Source: Lactifluus volemus (taxonomy: Eukaryota; Basidiomycota; Agaricomycetes; Russulales; Russulaceae). From it: a DNA stretch of 64,000 nt. A program made the position numbers and the translations under genes. Under the pieces are notes generated by a model, which made no database searches, was not told where the DNA came from, and was given only the letters and a program-made list of their open reading frames with translations. The first letter of the stretch is position 1. The number at the start of each line of letters is the position of its first letter. The DNA lies in the NCBI GenBank assembly GCA_022376515.1, contig WTXI01000024.1:186001-250000 (forward strand). The letters run 5' to 3'. Shown here piece by piece: positions 47,787 to 59,153 of the stretch.

Positions 47787-49049
47787 TCACTCGCTCCAAA
47801 GAGCAATAATGCTATCGATGAGAATCTTCCCGGGTCGAAGCCCATTTGGGAAGAAGTCATTGGCGAACACCCCATGTCGGGCCCACCCATCCAGCATGAA
47901 CGTGCCCCACACAAGCGTCCATAACATGGTCCACAACCAGCCAAACCAACCTTGCACCCGTAAACTCGTCACCCGTTCGAACCCGTCCTCCATAATGGCA
48001 CCGATGCCCATGAGAAGAAAGAAACCACCGGCAGTACTGAATTCCGTCCCATTCCCGAGTGCCCACAAGCCGATATGATGCAGGAGAGCGGACACAGCGA
48101 ACGCGCCCATGACTGCGCCAGGCTTGCCTAAAATTGCTCCACCGGAACGTGCACCAAATACGATAAAGGTGTGTCTGAAATTCTGGTGCCAGCGAGAGCC
48201 CCAAAATTCTTGGATCGAGGTGGCCATCCAAGGTCGGTACGAGTGACGTGGTCACTTGACGCTGGCTGCCGGAAGACGATTCGTCCGGTTAATGTTGCAA
48301 TATGATACATGGTTTCGACCAGCGCGTATGTCCACACGCCGCCACAGATGCTGGCGAGAGCAGCCAAGGCTATGCGAGGCAGAGGAGTAAGGTTCCGGTT
48401 GAAGAGACTACCGCCGACAGGATTGTTGATGGAGGGAAGGGCACGTTGCATGATATAATGTGAGGTGTCGAATGCGGTGAACTTCCAGAGCAATTTAATC
48501 CAAATCGAGGCTATCGACGCAGGTGGGGTGTTCTTGTGGGGGAACGAGTTGGACGACCACGACCAGCCAATCCCGCGCTGATTAATGATCAAGTCAAAGG
48601 CGTCGAGAAGGACATTTGAGATAGATAAACGCGGTTCGACTGGAGTATCTTGACCCTTCTGTAGTTCGTACCTTCTCAATGGTTTCTTGGCGAACGCCCA
48701 CTCGAGCGATCTGAGTGTCGCAACAAACACTGAACCCTACAACAAAGTTCAAGCACGAAGAGGCATTGACGTTTCCAGAGATCATACCGCAAATATATAG
48801 TTCCAGAAACTGGTTCGGTCGGCGCTTCGATGTCCGAGAAGTGATGCTATCCACATTGAGAGATCCAATCCCACAACACACGTCCATGCTTGCCAAACAA
48901 CGAGTGGCAATAGCGAAAGCTTTAAATGAATGTGTTTGGAAGAATGGCAAGTACAGCCATCGCATACTGGCTCAGCAGCAAGGGTAAGATGGCAGTGAGG
49001 GTAAACTGTTGACGACGAGACAAGTCCGTGCCAGTGGACTGGGAAGCAT
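47787..49049 (-). CDS. MBOAT_2 wax-synthase-like acyltransferase A1
   Basis: Membrane-bound O-acyltransferases of the wax-synthase group move acyl chains from acyl-CoA to alcohols or other acceptors in the ER. The C-terminal exon is typical: EFWGSRWHQNFRHTFIVFG (the WGxRWHQxFR motif), then the putative catalytic His in SALLHHIGLW, GGFFLLMGIGAIMEDGFERV, GWFGWLWTMLWTLVWGTFML and a final DSIIALWSE, stop at 47787. Upstream exons read LRSLEWAFAKKPLRRYELQK and QRGIGWSWSSNSFPH. The N-terminal exon (MLPSPLA...) needs two frame slips; one is a T4-to-T3 contraction in the NTFI/LKLSLL joint compared with copy A3. Apart from the first exon, this is the best preserved A-type gene. Start at 49049 by alignment with A3. 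Confidence 0.8.
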
Positions 49050-49809
49050 TTGAGGATTCACTATATGAAGGTGCGACGTATGAGCTGTGGGGGACCAACC
49101 ACTCGAATACAACGACACAATTGTACTTATACATACGAGTAGCCCGTTAGCCCCCGTCTGAATGGCCTGAAGCCTCCAAACGTTCGACGATGAATGGAAA
49201 CAGCGAAAGCTCGGGTATGAACCCGTCTGCGAGGATAGCGAGCATAATGGATGCAAAGTGCTCAGATACAGGAATCTGTAAATTCGGAAGCGTTTAGAAG
49301 TTTTTTAGTTAGAACCTCATTACCAACGCGGGTTATGCAATGAACACCGACAGCTAACAACTCGGATCTGAAGATTGTATAACCTTTAGGGATGACGTTG
49401 CACCGAGTTAGGCAATTTGCCTGCTTTGTGTCAATGTAGATAGCCCAATGGGCGTGCATACAGTCGTTCTGCCGCGGCCGGGGCAGCCAGGTCAGTAATG
49501 TAACACTATGCAAAATGGTCAGCAGAGTTACAAAGACAGTCATGGTCGCATCTGCGGACGCGTCGCGCATCTCAAAAACAAACAAATCTATGCCATTTTA
49601 GACTGGTTTTGTTTCCCCAGATTTTGGTTCTTACTACAACCGCTGCTGATTTCTTCAAGTTGAATGTTCATGAAATATTAGCAGCACAGAGAAGCTTACC
49701 CCCCTTTTCTCTCTTAGGTAGAGCACGTGCGCTTTGCGTAGCATGTCATGCTCCTCCGCCGTATGGGTTGGTGAAAGTATATCTGAACAGCACTCGAAAT
49801 ATAATATAT
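49050..49809. other. Spacer of the MBOAT array with a stray gene remnant
   Basis: Holds a plus-strand remnant at about 49606-49770 (LVLTTTAADFFKLNV, EILAAQRSL) that corresponds to 53510-53690 beside copy A3 (VVLPTSAADNLEVLEVEYRE). The remnant therefore travelled with the array units. No other gene seen. Confidence 0.45.
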
Positions 49810-50960
49810 TCCCAAGTCGAAGGGGATTCGGGAGGAAGTCATTTGAGAATGCACCATGTCGGGCCAACTCATTCACCATGAACGTGCCCCACAGGGTTGT
49901 CCACAACATGGTCAATAGCCAGCCAATCCAACCTTGCACCCGTACCCCATCACGCGTTCGAACCCGTCCTTCACAAGGGCACCAACGCCCATGATAAGAA
50001 AGAAACCACCGGCAGTGCTGAATTCCGTCCCATTCCCGAGTGCCCACAAGTCGATATGATGCAGGAGAGCGAACGCCCCATGACTGCACCGGGCTTCCTA
50101 GGATTGCTCTACCGAGACGTGCACCAAAAATACGATAAAGATGTGTCTGATATTACGGTACCAGCGAGAGCCCCAGAACTCTTGGATCGAGGTGGCCATC
50201 CGAGGTAGGGGACGCGGCCATAGTGACACTGAGTGCCGGAAGATGATTCGTCCTATCAACGTCCCAGTGTGATGCAACAGTTCGACAAACGTGTATGCCC
50301 ACACGCTCCCACAAATGGCAGACAATACAGCCAGGACGAGGAGGTGTAAAAAGCTAGTCGGATCGAAGAGACTGCCACCTCCCACGTTGTTAGAGGCGGG
50401 ACAGACACGGTGATGTGGAGAGACATGTCGAATAATGTGATCTTCAAGAGCGCTTAGCCCAAGTGAGGCGAGAGAAGGGGCCACCTCGGGGGAATGGGTT
50501 AGATGACCATGACCACCCAATTCCTTGCTGATTGCCAATCAGGTCAAGGCATCGAGAAGGACACCTGAGACAGATAAAGGCTGTTCTATGAGAGTTGCTT
50601 GATCCTTCTGCAGCTCATACTTCCTCAGCGGCCTCTTGGTGAATGTCCATTCGATCGACCTGAGTTATATAACAACGTTGATGTCTATGGCTAATTTCAT
50701 CAAATCTGTAACATACGATATCAAATTGGCAGGAACCGCACCATAAGCGGGATATTCCAGTAAATGAGCCGGTCAGCGGTTTGATATCCGAGCCATTGTG
50801 TTATTGACAACGAGGAATCGAACCCACAGCACAAGGCCAGGCCTGCCAAATAATAAATGGCAGGAGTAAGAGCTTTAACATGAACCTGTTTGAGAGCACA
50901 GCAAGCACCTGCCATTGGCAGAATGGGTCAACGGTTGACGTCTGGAGGGATGGGAAGCAT
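49810..50960 (-). pseudogene. MBOAT_2 wax-synthase-like pseudogene A2
   Basis: Clearly related to A1 and A3 but damaged throughout. The start MLPIPP is followed by a deletion and stop within the first exon. The middle exon keeps VCPASNNVGGGSLFDP and CGSVWAYTFVELLHHTGTLI, and the C-terminal exon keeps TSIQEFWGSRWYRNIRHIFI, then loses frame before the His region. A short deletion removes most of the GKPGA-type segment. The closest relative is A3 (shared wording of the middle exon), consistent with a recent unit duplication B1-A2 / B2-A3. It could not make a working enzyme. Confidence 0.75.
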
Positions 50961-51568
50961 TTGGGGTTCACGGTGTGATGAGGGTGCCAGTCCTACATGT
51001 TAGATATGCCATGCAAGGTCGCCTGAGAGCCATTGTACGTATATGTCCGACTGGTGTGAAGTACAGTAGTCCCGTTGGAGCGCGTGCCATGTGCGTTTCC
51101 AACCCTTCCTTACGGACTTCAACCTCCCAAATTTGCCCTCGCTTGCCACTTTTCAATGCGACACCTGTCCCGGAAATGTCAACCTGGGCGTTCCGACGCT
51201 TATACGACGATCCGGCAACTTCCCGAAGGTCGGGAAGCTTCAACCATGACAGCCTAGCTGGATTTGACGCGTGGTGCCGGGAGGAAGAGTTCGCGTTAAC
51301 TGAGCTCATTGTTTCCCGCGTCGCAAAGGGAAAAACCTGTGGATCCTGAGGCGACACTATTGACCTCGCTAAGGGCAAGCGGCGGTGGCTGCGGCAGCTC
51401 GACCACGATCCCCAGCCGACACGACATCCACTGCGGCAAAGGCACATACTGTACCCGCGCGTGTGGGGCAACTGCAGCTTGAGTGCCCTCCCCCTTCTTC
51501 TGGCATTTGAACGCGCGCCCCCGTTCCCCCATGTCGCTCTCCAGCAATTCCCTCCTTTTATCGCGCGC
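50961..51568. other. Unit-specific insertion between A2 and B1
   Basis: Up to about 51110 this matches the spacer at 55100-55215 in the sister unit; after that it is unique to this unit. The minus strand of the unique part is open and reads GEGTQAAVAPHARVQYVPLP and ELPQPPPLALSEVNSVASGS, and an overlapping frame reads SWLKLPDLREVAGSSYKRRN. It looks like a fragment of an unrelated gene, family unknown, and it adjoins a change in the end of B1. Confidence 0.35.
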
Positions 51569-52908
51569 CTATTCCCCACCAGTTTCATAGCTTTTGTAAT
51601 CTCCATAGGGATGGAATGTAAGACCCTCACTGCAATGGTTGACCATGCAGTTCCACCCATCTCTGCGCAACCTTGACCCAATACAAAGCTGGGCGGCCCC
51701 GTCCGCTGACATTTTGCTGATAGTAAGCCCTCTTCTTGCCCACGCATCCACGATCCGGCTGCCCCAAAAGAACATCCACGCCATGGCCCATAACCAACCC
51801 CATGGCCCTTGCACCTTTGAACCCGTCTGTGCTCGCCATAACCCTTCAAGAACGCAACCTACACCCATCATGAGGAAGAAGAATGTCACGGATGACATTC
51901 CGTGCCCAATCCTGCGCCCCATAGGGCACAGTCATGCATTATTCCCGAAACGAAGAATGCGCCGAGCACTGCGCCCGCTCGTCCGAAATACAGCCCAGCC
52001 GGCTTCGCCCACAGACGATGAAGGGTCGCTTGAATACTTGGTGCCAACGCACACCCCAAAAATCTCCAGACTGGTTGCCATCCACGGCGACTGGAAATGG
52101 GGGCCATTGTTCTCCAACTTGACCAAAATTGACATCGCGATGAATCCAACTGCGTAGTAGGTGGCTTGGAAAGAGGTGCAGAGCCGAGGGGAACGATGAA
52201 GGTCATGGCGATCACTTTTCCGTAGCGCAAAGAGGCGGTAGGTCAGGATTGAAGATTGTTCCGCCGTAGCGATGAGTCGGATACTTGGATGGTGAAAGGT
52301 CCCACGACTGTTGGGCGAACAAAACAAAATCGCACAACACGTGGTTTTCACAAACGCGATGAGGAAGTCGAGGGCGCCTTGTTGAGGGACTGGTCCTGAA
52401 CTCGGCGGCGTGTAAATGCCTTTGCCCCAATTCCAGCCTATTCCACGTGAGTTGAATGTCAAGTCAAAGGCATTCAGCAAGGCGCCTTTGAGTTGTGTCT
52501 GAAAATCTTGGGGCGCGTCAGGAGGAAGCAACGAGAATCGCTCTCGTACGAATGGCTTCGTAGCAGTCGCAAATCGGTGGCACGTAATGTCAGGAAAACA
52601 AGAATGACTGCCATACGGCATTCGTCAGAAATTAGGATTCAGGCGTCATCAGATACTGGAATGGACGCACGCATACGGTCAAGCTAGTCCAATTGTAACC
52701 GGGCTCATTGGATCCATCGAAGTCGTATCTTGTGCAGACTCTCCAAGCCAGCATTCCAATCGCAGGTAATATGCTCAGGCGTAGTACACGAGTACCGGAA
52801 GCTGCACGAGGACAGCGAGAACGTAAAGAGGATGAGCACGGGGAAATTTGCATGAGCACGACACGCTGAGTGGCAGGAATACGATCGGCAATCGAGGAGT
52901 GAGGCCAT
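51569..52908 (-). CDS. MBOAT_2 wax-synthase-like acyltransferase B1
   Basis: B-subfamily member. The N-terminal exon encodes a transmembrane hairpin (LVQLPVLVYYA-like region; in-frame reading VLRLSILPAIGMLAWRVCTR), then KGALLNAFDLTFNSRGIGWN with WGKGIYTPPSSGPVPQQGAL. The C-terminal exon has the His motif in FFVSGIMHDCALWGAGLG, TFFFLMMGVGCVLEGLWRAQ and WGWLWAMAWMFFWGSRIVDA. Compared with B2, one base is missing at SADGA (GGGGCCGCCC against GGGGCACGCCC), which changes the tail. The WHQVF segment is preserved only with a frame slip around 52080. Probably compromised unless these are sequence errors. The start (52908) is the first ATG; the true first codons are ambiguous. Confidence 0.65.
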
Positions 52909-53140
52909 CAGGAATCAATCTCTCGGGAAAAGTACCATTGAGACTACAAATATAAGCAGCCTGCCAGTGAGGTATGTTCAATAATTGACATAGACTAGAC
53001 CTACTTGGCGAAAAATCCCATAGGAGAAAAGGGATTGAAAGGATCCAAAAAGCCCATCACGATTGAGTATTCCACCGAAATGACAAGCTCGACTGTGAGA
53101 CGACAGTGCGAGATGGACACTATTTGACGTGCGCGGTTTT

Positions 53141-53871
53141 AAGCACTGTGCCAGAAAGAGAACGCGATAGTCACATCACGCTCTTGGAGCATTCTTATTC
53201 GTCGTCCACGCGGGCGCTTTCACAAGATCACCTGATTGTGACGTCCCCTCTCTGTAGGGGTCGTGACCGTGTTTAAGGTTCTCATCTGCCAGTGCTCACC
53301 AACTCCGTCGCTCCTCTTACTGTATTTACCTCCTTCATCGCTGTACAGGTGCCTCGTTCTGTTAGGTCGCACCGCTCTGCTCTTGCACCCTCTCATCCGT
53401 CCTCAACATAAGGTATTTCGGAACATGTGAGCATCAACAACCCCGAACAGGAACGCGTCAGGCCGAACACCTATCTTACCCAAATTCGGGTCTCCCAGAT
53501 CGTATGTGTGGAATTGGGACTGGCTTTCCCCCACCAGATGTGGTTCTTCCCACAAGCGCTGCTGATAACCTGGAAGTTCTTGAAGTTGAATATCGTGAAA
53601 TGTTGGCAGCTCAGAGAAAGCTTTTTCTCATAGGTAGACCACGTGCATTTTACTTAAAGTATTCCCAATACATGCTCCTCTGTCATATACCGCGGTGCCA
53701 GTGGGACCATCACCCGGTGCAGATCTGGACATGTTATGTCCGAGTGAACATTAGAACATAACTTACAAGTTAGTGAAAGTATTAGCATGATATCTAACCA
53801 ATATTCTGTCTCTCCAATTCCAATGCACTGGGTTGTTATCTGCTACGATGGTGTGATGATACTATCAATGA
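53141..53871. other. Spacer of the MBOAT array
   Basis: Plus-strand remnant at 53504-53700 (VVLPTSAADNLEVLEVEYRE, MLAAQRKLF), homologous to 49606-49770. The rest has no supported gene; it should contain the promoter of B1. Confidence 0.4.
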
Positions 53872-55096
53872 TCATTTTCCCAATCGAAGGCGATTCGGGA
53901 GGAAGTCATTTGAGAGCATACCATGCCGGGCCCATCCATCTACCACAAACATACCCCACAGGGTTGTCCATAACATGGTCCATAACCAGCCGACCCACCC
54001 TTGTACCCGCAACCCTGTTGTCTGTTTGAACGCGCTCTCCATAATGGCGCCGAGGCCCATGAGAAGGTAGTAACCACCGGAGGAGCGGAATTCCATCCCA
54101 TGCCCGAGCCCCCACATGACAATATAATGAATGATAGCGGATGCGGTGAATGCACCGACGAGTGCGCCAGGTTTTCCTAGGAGTGCTCCACCGGGTCTCG
54201 CCCCAAACACTACGACGGTTTGTCGGTAAAATTGGTGCCAACGGAAGCCCCAAATTCTTGAAGCGAGGTAGCCAGCCAAGGCCGGTGGGAGGGACGCGGC
54301 CATAGTGACGCTGGATCCCGGAAGATAATTCGTCCAATCAACGTCCCAGTGTGATGCAACAGGTCGACAAACGTGTATGCCCACACGCTCCCACAAATGG
54401 CGGACAATACAGCCAGGGCGTGGCGATGTAAAAAACCTAGGCTCGGATCGAAGAGACTGCCACCTCCCACGTTGTTAGAGGCGGGACAGACACGGTGAAT
54501 AATGTGGAGAGACATGTCGAATAATGTGATCTTCAAGAGCAGTTTAGCCCAAAGTGAGGCGAGTGAAGGGGCCACCTCGCGGGGGAATGGGTTAGATGAA
54601 CATGACCACCCAATTCCGCGTTGATTGCCAATCAGATCAAAGGCATCGAGAAGGACGCCTGAGACAGATAAAGGCCGTTCGATGAGAGTTGCTTGATCAT
54701 TCTGCAGCTCATACTTCCTCAACGGTCTCTTGGTGAATGTCCATTCGATCGACCTGAGTGACAAAAAAAACATTGCTGACTATGACAATGTTTCATCAAA
54801 TCTGTATCATACGACATCACAATTGACAGGAACCGCACCACAAATGGGAAATTCCAGAAAACGAGCCGGTCAGCGGTTTGATATCCGAGCCATTGTGCTA
54901 TTGACAATGAGGAATCGAACCCCACAGCACACGTCCAGGCCTGCCAAATAATAAATGGCAGAAGCGAGAGCTTTAAAATGAACGTGTTTGGGAGCATAGC
55001 AAGCACCGCCATTGCATAGTGGCCCGTATACACGGGTAAGACGACAGAAAGGGTCAATGGTTGACGAAGGGAGGGATCTGGAGGGATGGGAAGCAT
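53872..55096 (-). CDS. MBOAT_2 wax-synthase-like acyltransferase A3
   Basis: The N-terminal exon is clean: MLPIPPDPSLRQPLTLSVVL, YAMAVLAMLPNTFILKLSLL, GFDSSLSIAQWLGYQTADRL. Middle exon: LRSIEWTFTKRPLRKYELQN, VLLDAFDLIGNQRGIGWSCS, ICGSVWAYTFVDLLHHTGTL. C-terminal exon: WGFRWHQFYRQTVVVFGARP, the His motif SAIIHYIVMWGLGHG, YYLLMGLGAIMESAFKQTTG and a shortened end NDFLPNRLRLGK (TGA at 53872), about 11 residues shorter than A1. One frame slip separates the middle and last exons at LQEFWG: here AATTTGGGG, in A1 AATTTTGGGG, one T missing. If that T is a consensus error, the gene is complete. Confidence 0.78.
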
Positions 55097-55796
55097 TTTG
55101 GGTTCACGGTGTGATGAGGGTGCTACGTGTTAGATATGCAAGGGTCGCCTGAGAAAAGGCCACTCGACGACATTTTATTTATACGTCCGACTAGTGTGAC
55201 ACTAGTCCCGTTGGAGCGGCCTTAAGGCCTGCAAGCCTAGAGTTCGGATCAGTCGTTCCTGAAATCCATCCCATTAGTGACACGGAATACCATCTGTTGA
55301 TCTAGTGGTACGATTATGTCAAGTGAATGACGACCGACCAAGTTACATTAAGTTGTGATGCGTGTGCCAGTGGATGGCAGCAGGACTCGGATTCAGTCTC
55401 CTGTTTGGTGGCGCCTGGTTCCCACGGGTAATTTAACACATAGTACCGTAGCTCAGTTCACGTTGTCTACGTATCGTCGATGTAAATCATCTTTCGTTTC
55501 AATAAAAATTGTAGGCAGACTAGGGTCAAAGGGGAGGGAACACGTGGAGATTATAAAAGGGAAAAGGTAAGTAGATCATGCATCGATCATGGACATGTGC
55601 GATTTCGAAGGTAGTAAGCACGCTTTCAAGTTCAAGTCAACGTATGCAACAGTTTTCTTAAACAAAACAGCTGCGAAAAGTCGTAATCTCATTCAAGATA
55701 ACACTTCATGATTCTCGTTATACACAACAAACATATGCGATAAAAGCAGAATGAACTTAAACTTGAAGAGAAGGAAGTTCCCCAACAAGAACTCTA
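55097..55796. other. Spacer of the MBOAT array
   Basis: The first ~115 bp match the spacer at 50961-51105; the remainder is unique AT-rich sequence without a supported gene. Confidence 0.35.
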
Positions 55797-57106
55797 TTAG
55801 GGATAGAAAGTACGACCCTCACTGCAACGGTTGACCATGCAGTTCCACCCATCTCTGCGCAACCTTGACCCAATACAAAGCTGGGCGTGCCCCGTCCGCT
55901 GACATTTTGCTGATAATAAGCCCTCTTCTTGCCCACGTATCCACAATCCAGCTGCCCCAAAGAACATCCACGCCATGGCCCATAACCAACCCCACGGCCC
56001 TTGCACCTTTGAACCCGTCTGTGCTCGCCATAACCCTTCAAGAACGCAACCTACACCCATCATGAGGAAGAAGAACGTCACGGATGACAGTTCCGTGCCC
56101 AATCCTGCGCCCCATACCGCAAAATCATGCATTATCCCCGAAACGAAGAATGCGCCGAGCACGCCGCCCGCTCGTCCGAAGAACAGCCCAGCCGGTTCGC
56201 CCCACAGACGATGAAGGGTCGCTTGAATACTTGGTGCCAACGCACACCCCAAAAATCTCCCAGACTGGTTGCCATCCACGGCGACTGGAAGATGGGGGGC
56301 CATTGTTCTCCAACTTGACCGAAGATTGACATAGCGATGCATCCAACTGCGTAGTAGGTGGCTTGGAAAGATGTGCAGAGACCGAGGGGACAGATGAAAG
56401 TCATGGCGATCACTTTTCCGTAGCGCAAGAGAGGCGGTAGGTCAGGATTGAAGATTGTTCCGCCGTAGCGATGAGTCGGATACTTGGATGGTGAAAGGTC
56501 CCACGACTGTTGGGCGAACAAAACAAAATCGAAGAACACTTGGGTTTTCACAAACGCGACAAGGAAGTCGAGGGCGCCTTGTTGAGGGACTGGTCCTGAA
56601 CTCGGCGGCGTGTAAATGCCCTTGCCCCAATTCCAGCCTATCCACGTGAGTTGAAAGTCAAGTCAAAGCATTCAGCAAGGCGCCTTTGAGTTGGGTCTGA
56701 AAATCTTGGGGTGCGTCAGGAGGAAGCAACGAGAATCGCTCTCGTACGAATGGCTTCGTTGCAGTCGCAAAGTCGGTGGCACGTAACATCAGGAAAGATA
56801 AGAACCACTGCCACAGAAAATTCGTCAGAAATTAAGATTCAGACCAGATATTGGAATGGACGCACGCATACGGTCATGCTAGTCCAATTGTAACCAGGCT
56901 CATCGGATCCATCGAAATCGTATCTTGTGCAGACTCTCCAAGCCAGCATTCCAATCGCAGGTAATATGCTCAGGCGTAGTACACGAGTACCGGGAAGCTG
57001 CACGAGGACAGCGAGAACGTAAAAGAGGATGAGCACGGGGAAAAATTGCATGAGCATCACATGCTGAGTGGCAGGAATACGATCGGCAATCGAGGAGTGA
57101 GGCCAT
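55797..57106 (-). CDS. MBOAT_2 wax-synthase-like acyltransferase B2
   Basis: Sister of B1. Exon 1: MQFFPVLILFYVLAVLVQLP, VLRLSILPAIGMLAWRVCTR, YDFDGSDEPGYNWTSMTVCV. Exon 2: ATKPFVRERFSLLPPDAPQD, FNSRGIGWNWGKGIYTPPSS. Exon 3: LPPLLRYGKVIAMTFICPLG and SPWMATSLGDFWGVRWHQVF (WGxRWHQ motif). Then the His motif FFVSGIMHDFAVWGAGLG and TFFFLMMGVGCVLEGLWRAQ. Near the end TTCTTTGGGG replaces TTCTTTTGGGG of B1, shifting the frame; the alternative frame gives the family-like end WGSWIVDTWARRGLIISKMS. A second slip joins WHQVFKRPFIV to the RLWGEPAGLFFGRAGG frame. Likely intact if homopolymers are miscalled. N-terminal codons uncertain. Confidence 0.7.
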
Positions 57107-57791
57107 CAGGAATTAATCTCTCGGGAAAAGTACCATTGATACTACAAATATAAGCAGGTAGTTCAATAATTGACATAGACTAGACCTACTTGGCGAAAAA
57201 TCCCGTAGGAGAAAAGAGATTGAAAGGATCCAAAAAGCCCATCACGATTGAGTATTCCACAGAAATGACAAGCTCGACTGTGAGATGACAGTGCGAGAAT
57301 GGGCGCAATTTGACTGTGCACGCGTTTTATAAGTGGGTGCCTTGAAGGCACTGTTCGGTGAGCTTAAAGTCATGCTAGGCGGTTCTGTATGGGGTGTGAT
57401 GAACGGATTGTCAGATGTTTGGAGAATGCCAGTGGGAAATGATGACTCAGCCCGAATGGATGGAACTGTTGTGCTTGCCGCCCGGCCGCTAGCCATATCC
57501 GTTACCGAATCGAATCGATGGTGGAACACGTGGACCACAGGGATATAAACTAACCTGAAAATGGGATCACAGCCTGGAAGTCTACGTCAAGTCACTGTAC
57601 GTATTTATGAACCCATCATGCATCGTGCATGGTCACGATGGGCGTGGCGCGCCTGTGGTCCACATGCGGCGAACTGTCCTATCCGCGGCAGAGCTTCGAA
57701 GAAGACAGCTTACTGAGGTTAACTGAAGCTAAGGATCGTAACCAGTTTACGCCGTCTTCACAAACTGATGCTCGGCCTCGAATACAGTAGA

Positions 57792-58968
57792 TCATCCACC
57801 CCAAAACAGTACATAACAATTTATGGACCAAACACGTAATATCATCGCTAAAATGACAATTGTCCAAGCCCTCTTTGCAGGCACCATCTCTGGGCGAATT
57901 TTAGCAACCGAGTTCAACCGAGCAATGATTTTCCTAGCAACTTCGGCTGAAGCGCGGCCAGACTTCCGAATCCTACGGTACTCGGCTGGGTCTGCTCTAG
58001 GTTAAAGATACGTCGGTAGAGCCCAATAGATACTGGTAATCGCGGGATACCCACCTGGGAGTTCTGCGGAATATTGAGCGGGTCAAGTTCTCCAAAGCAC
58101 TGGCAAGGGATGAAACGTTCTTGGCCACATCGAGAGGATGAGTAAGTGACTGAGCAACAGCGTCCACAATGGTATTGGTATTGCCCGCAACTGCCTGAAT
58201 GCCATCCTTTGCGACTTTCGGGACCACTGGCAGAGCCGAGACGCTGTCAGCTGCGGCTTTAGTTACGCCTCCTACGACATGAGCCGCCCCAGTCACTCCG
58301 GCTGTGACGGCAGATGTTGCTTGCTCGGCAGCTTTGTGTCCTCCAGCCACTGCATGAGAGATACCCGATGCGACAGCACCTGGGTTTACGAGGTCGAGGC
58401 CTTGGTTGCGTTAGCCAAGGCGGATGTCCCATGCATGGCAGACTCACCAGGAATACCAAGCCCGGCAACCAATCCTTGCGGCAAGCTTGAGACAAACCAA
58501 GCCAAAGTCCCAACTGTCAGTTGACCACGTTGATGGAGCTCGATCGCTATCTTGAACACAGAAGGCAGTTTTGGGAGGTGGCCTCGAACTTTGATTTCGT
58601 AGAAGGCGATCAGGGGAGGTATAGCAAGCGCCTAGTGAAGCACTTGAGAATGCCCACGTAAATTATATCACTGGGGCGTACAACAAAACCCCAGATAAAG
58701 GGTGGGATAAATCTTTTGAATATTGAGAAAATGTGGAACACCACAGCAATGAAAAGCGTGAGAAAAGCATCTTTGATACTCGGAACGTGTTTTGGTGCAC
58801 CCAAGGAAAAGAGTTGACCAGATAACAATCCAGTGGCTTGTTGGCCCGCCGCGAGCCCTTGACCTCCAGTAGCTGCCTTTGCAGCCTTGGGTGAAAGTGT
58901 GTCAGACAAGCGGATTTGATGAGAGGCAAGAGACATACATCGTTAATCGCTGAGAGCAAGGCAGACAT
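57792..58968 (-). CDS. Small membrane protein, unrecognised family (paralogue 2)
   Basis: A complete model can be read: exon 1 MSALLSAIND (ATG at 58968), then AAKAATGGQGLAAGQQATGL. A membrane region follows (DAFLTLFIAVVFHIFSIFKR, FIPPFIWGFVALAIPPLIAF), then YEIKVRGHLPKLPSVFKIAI. Next come LAWFVSSLPQGLVAGLGIPG and a long Ala/Val-rich segment (TSAVTAGVTGAAHVVGGVTK, DGIQAVAGNTNTIVDAVAQS). The tail is basic (ADPAEYRRIRKSGRASAEVA) with a last hydrophobic stretch AWTIVILAMILRVWS before TGA at 57792. Introns have normal GT-AG ends and lengths near 50 nt. The motif Y-E-x-x-(I/V)-R-G-x-L-P-x-L-P-S is shared with the gene at 60733-61452. No known domain is recognised. The amphipathic Ala/Val segment could coat lipid surfaces, but that is only an idea. 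Confidence 0.65.
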
Positions 58969-59153
58969 GGCTTACAGGGAGAATAGTACAGGTGTGCTTA
59001 CTTTACAAGCTGATGTCAAATTGAACCTTTTATCACTCGACGCCATAGCTAGTGACACAGTAAGTATTAGGCAACGAGATGCGACACCCATGATATCCGG
59101 GGGCAGGGAAGCTAGATGGAATGGCTTACGCCAATCAAACCGCAAGGATTTAT

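Noticed and set aside
50968..51849. 293-codon minus-strand ORF as one novel protein
   Set aside because: It runs in a shifted frame through the MBOAT B1 tail and then the unique spacer; the correct B1 frame carries the family motifs.
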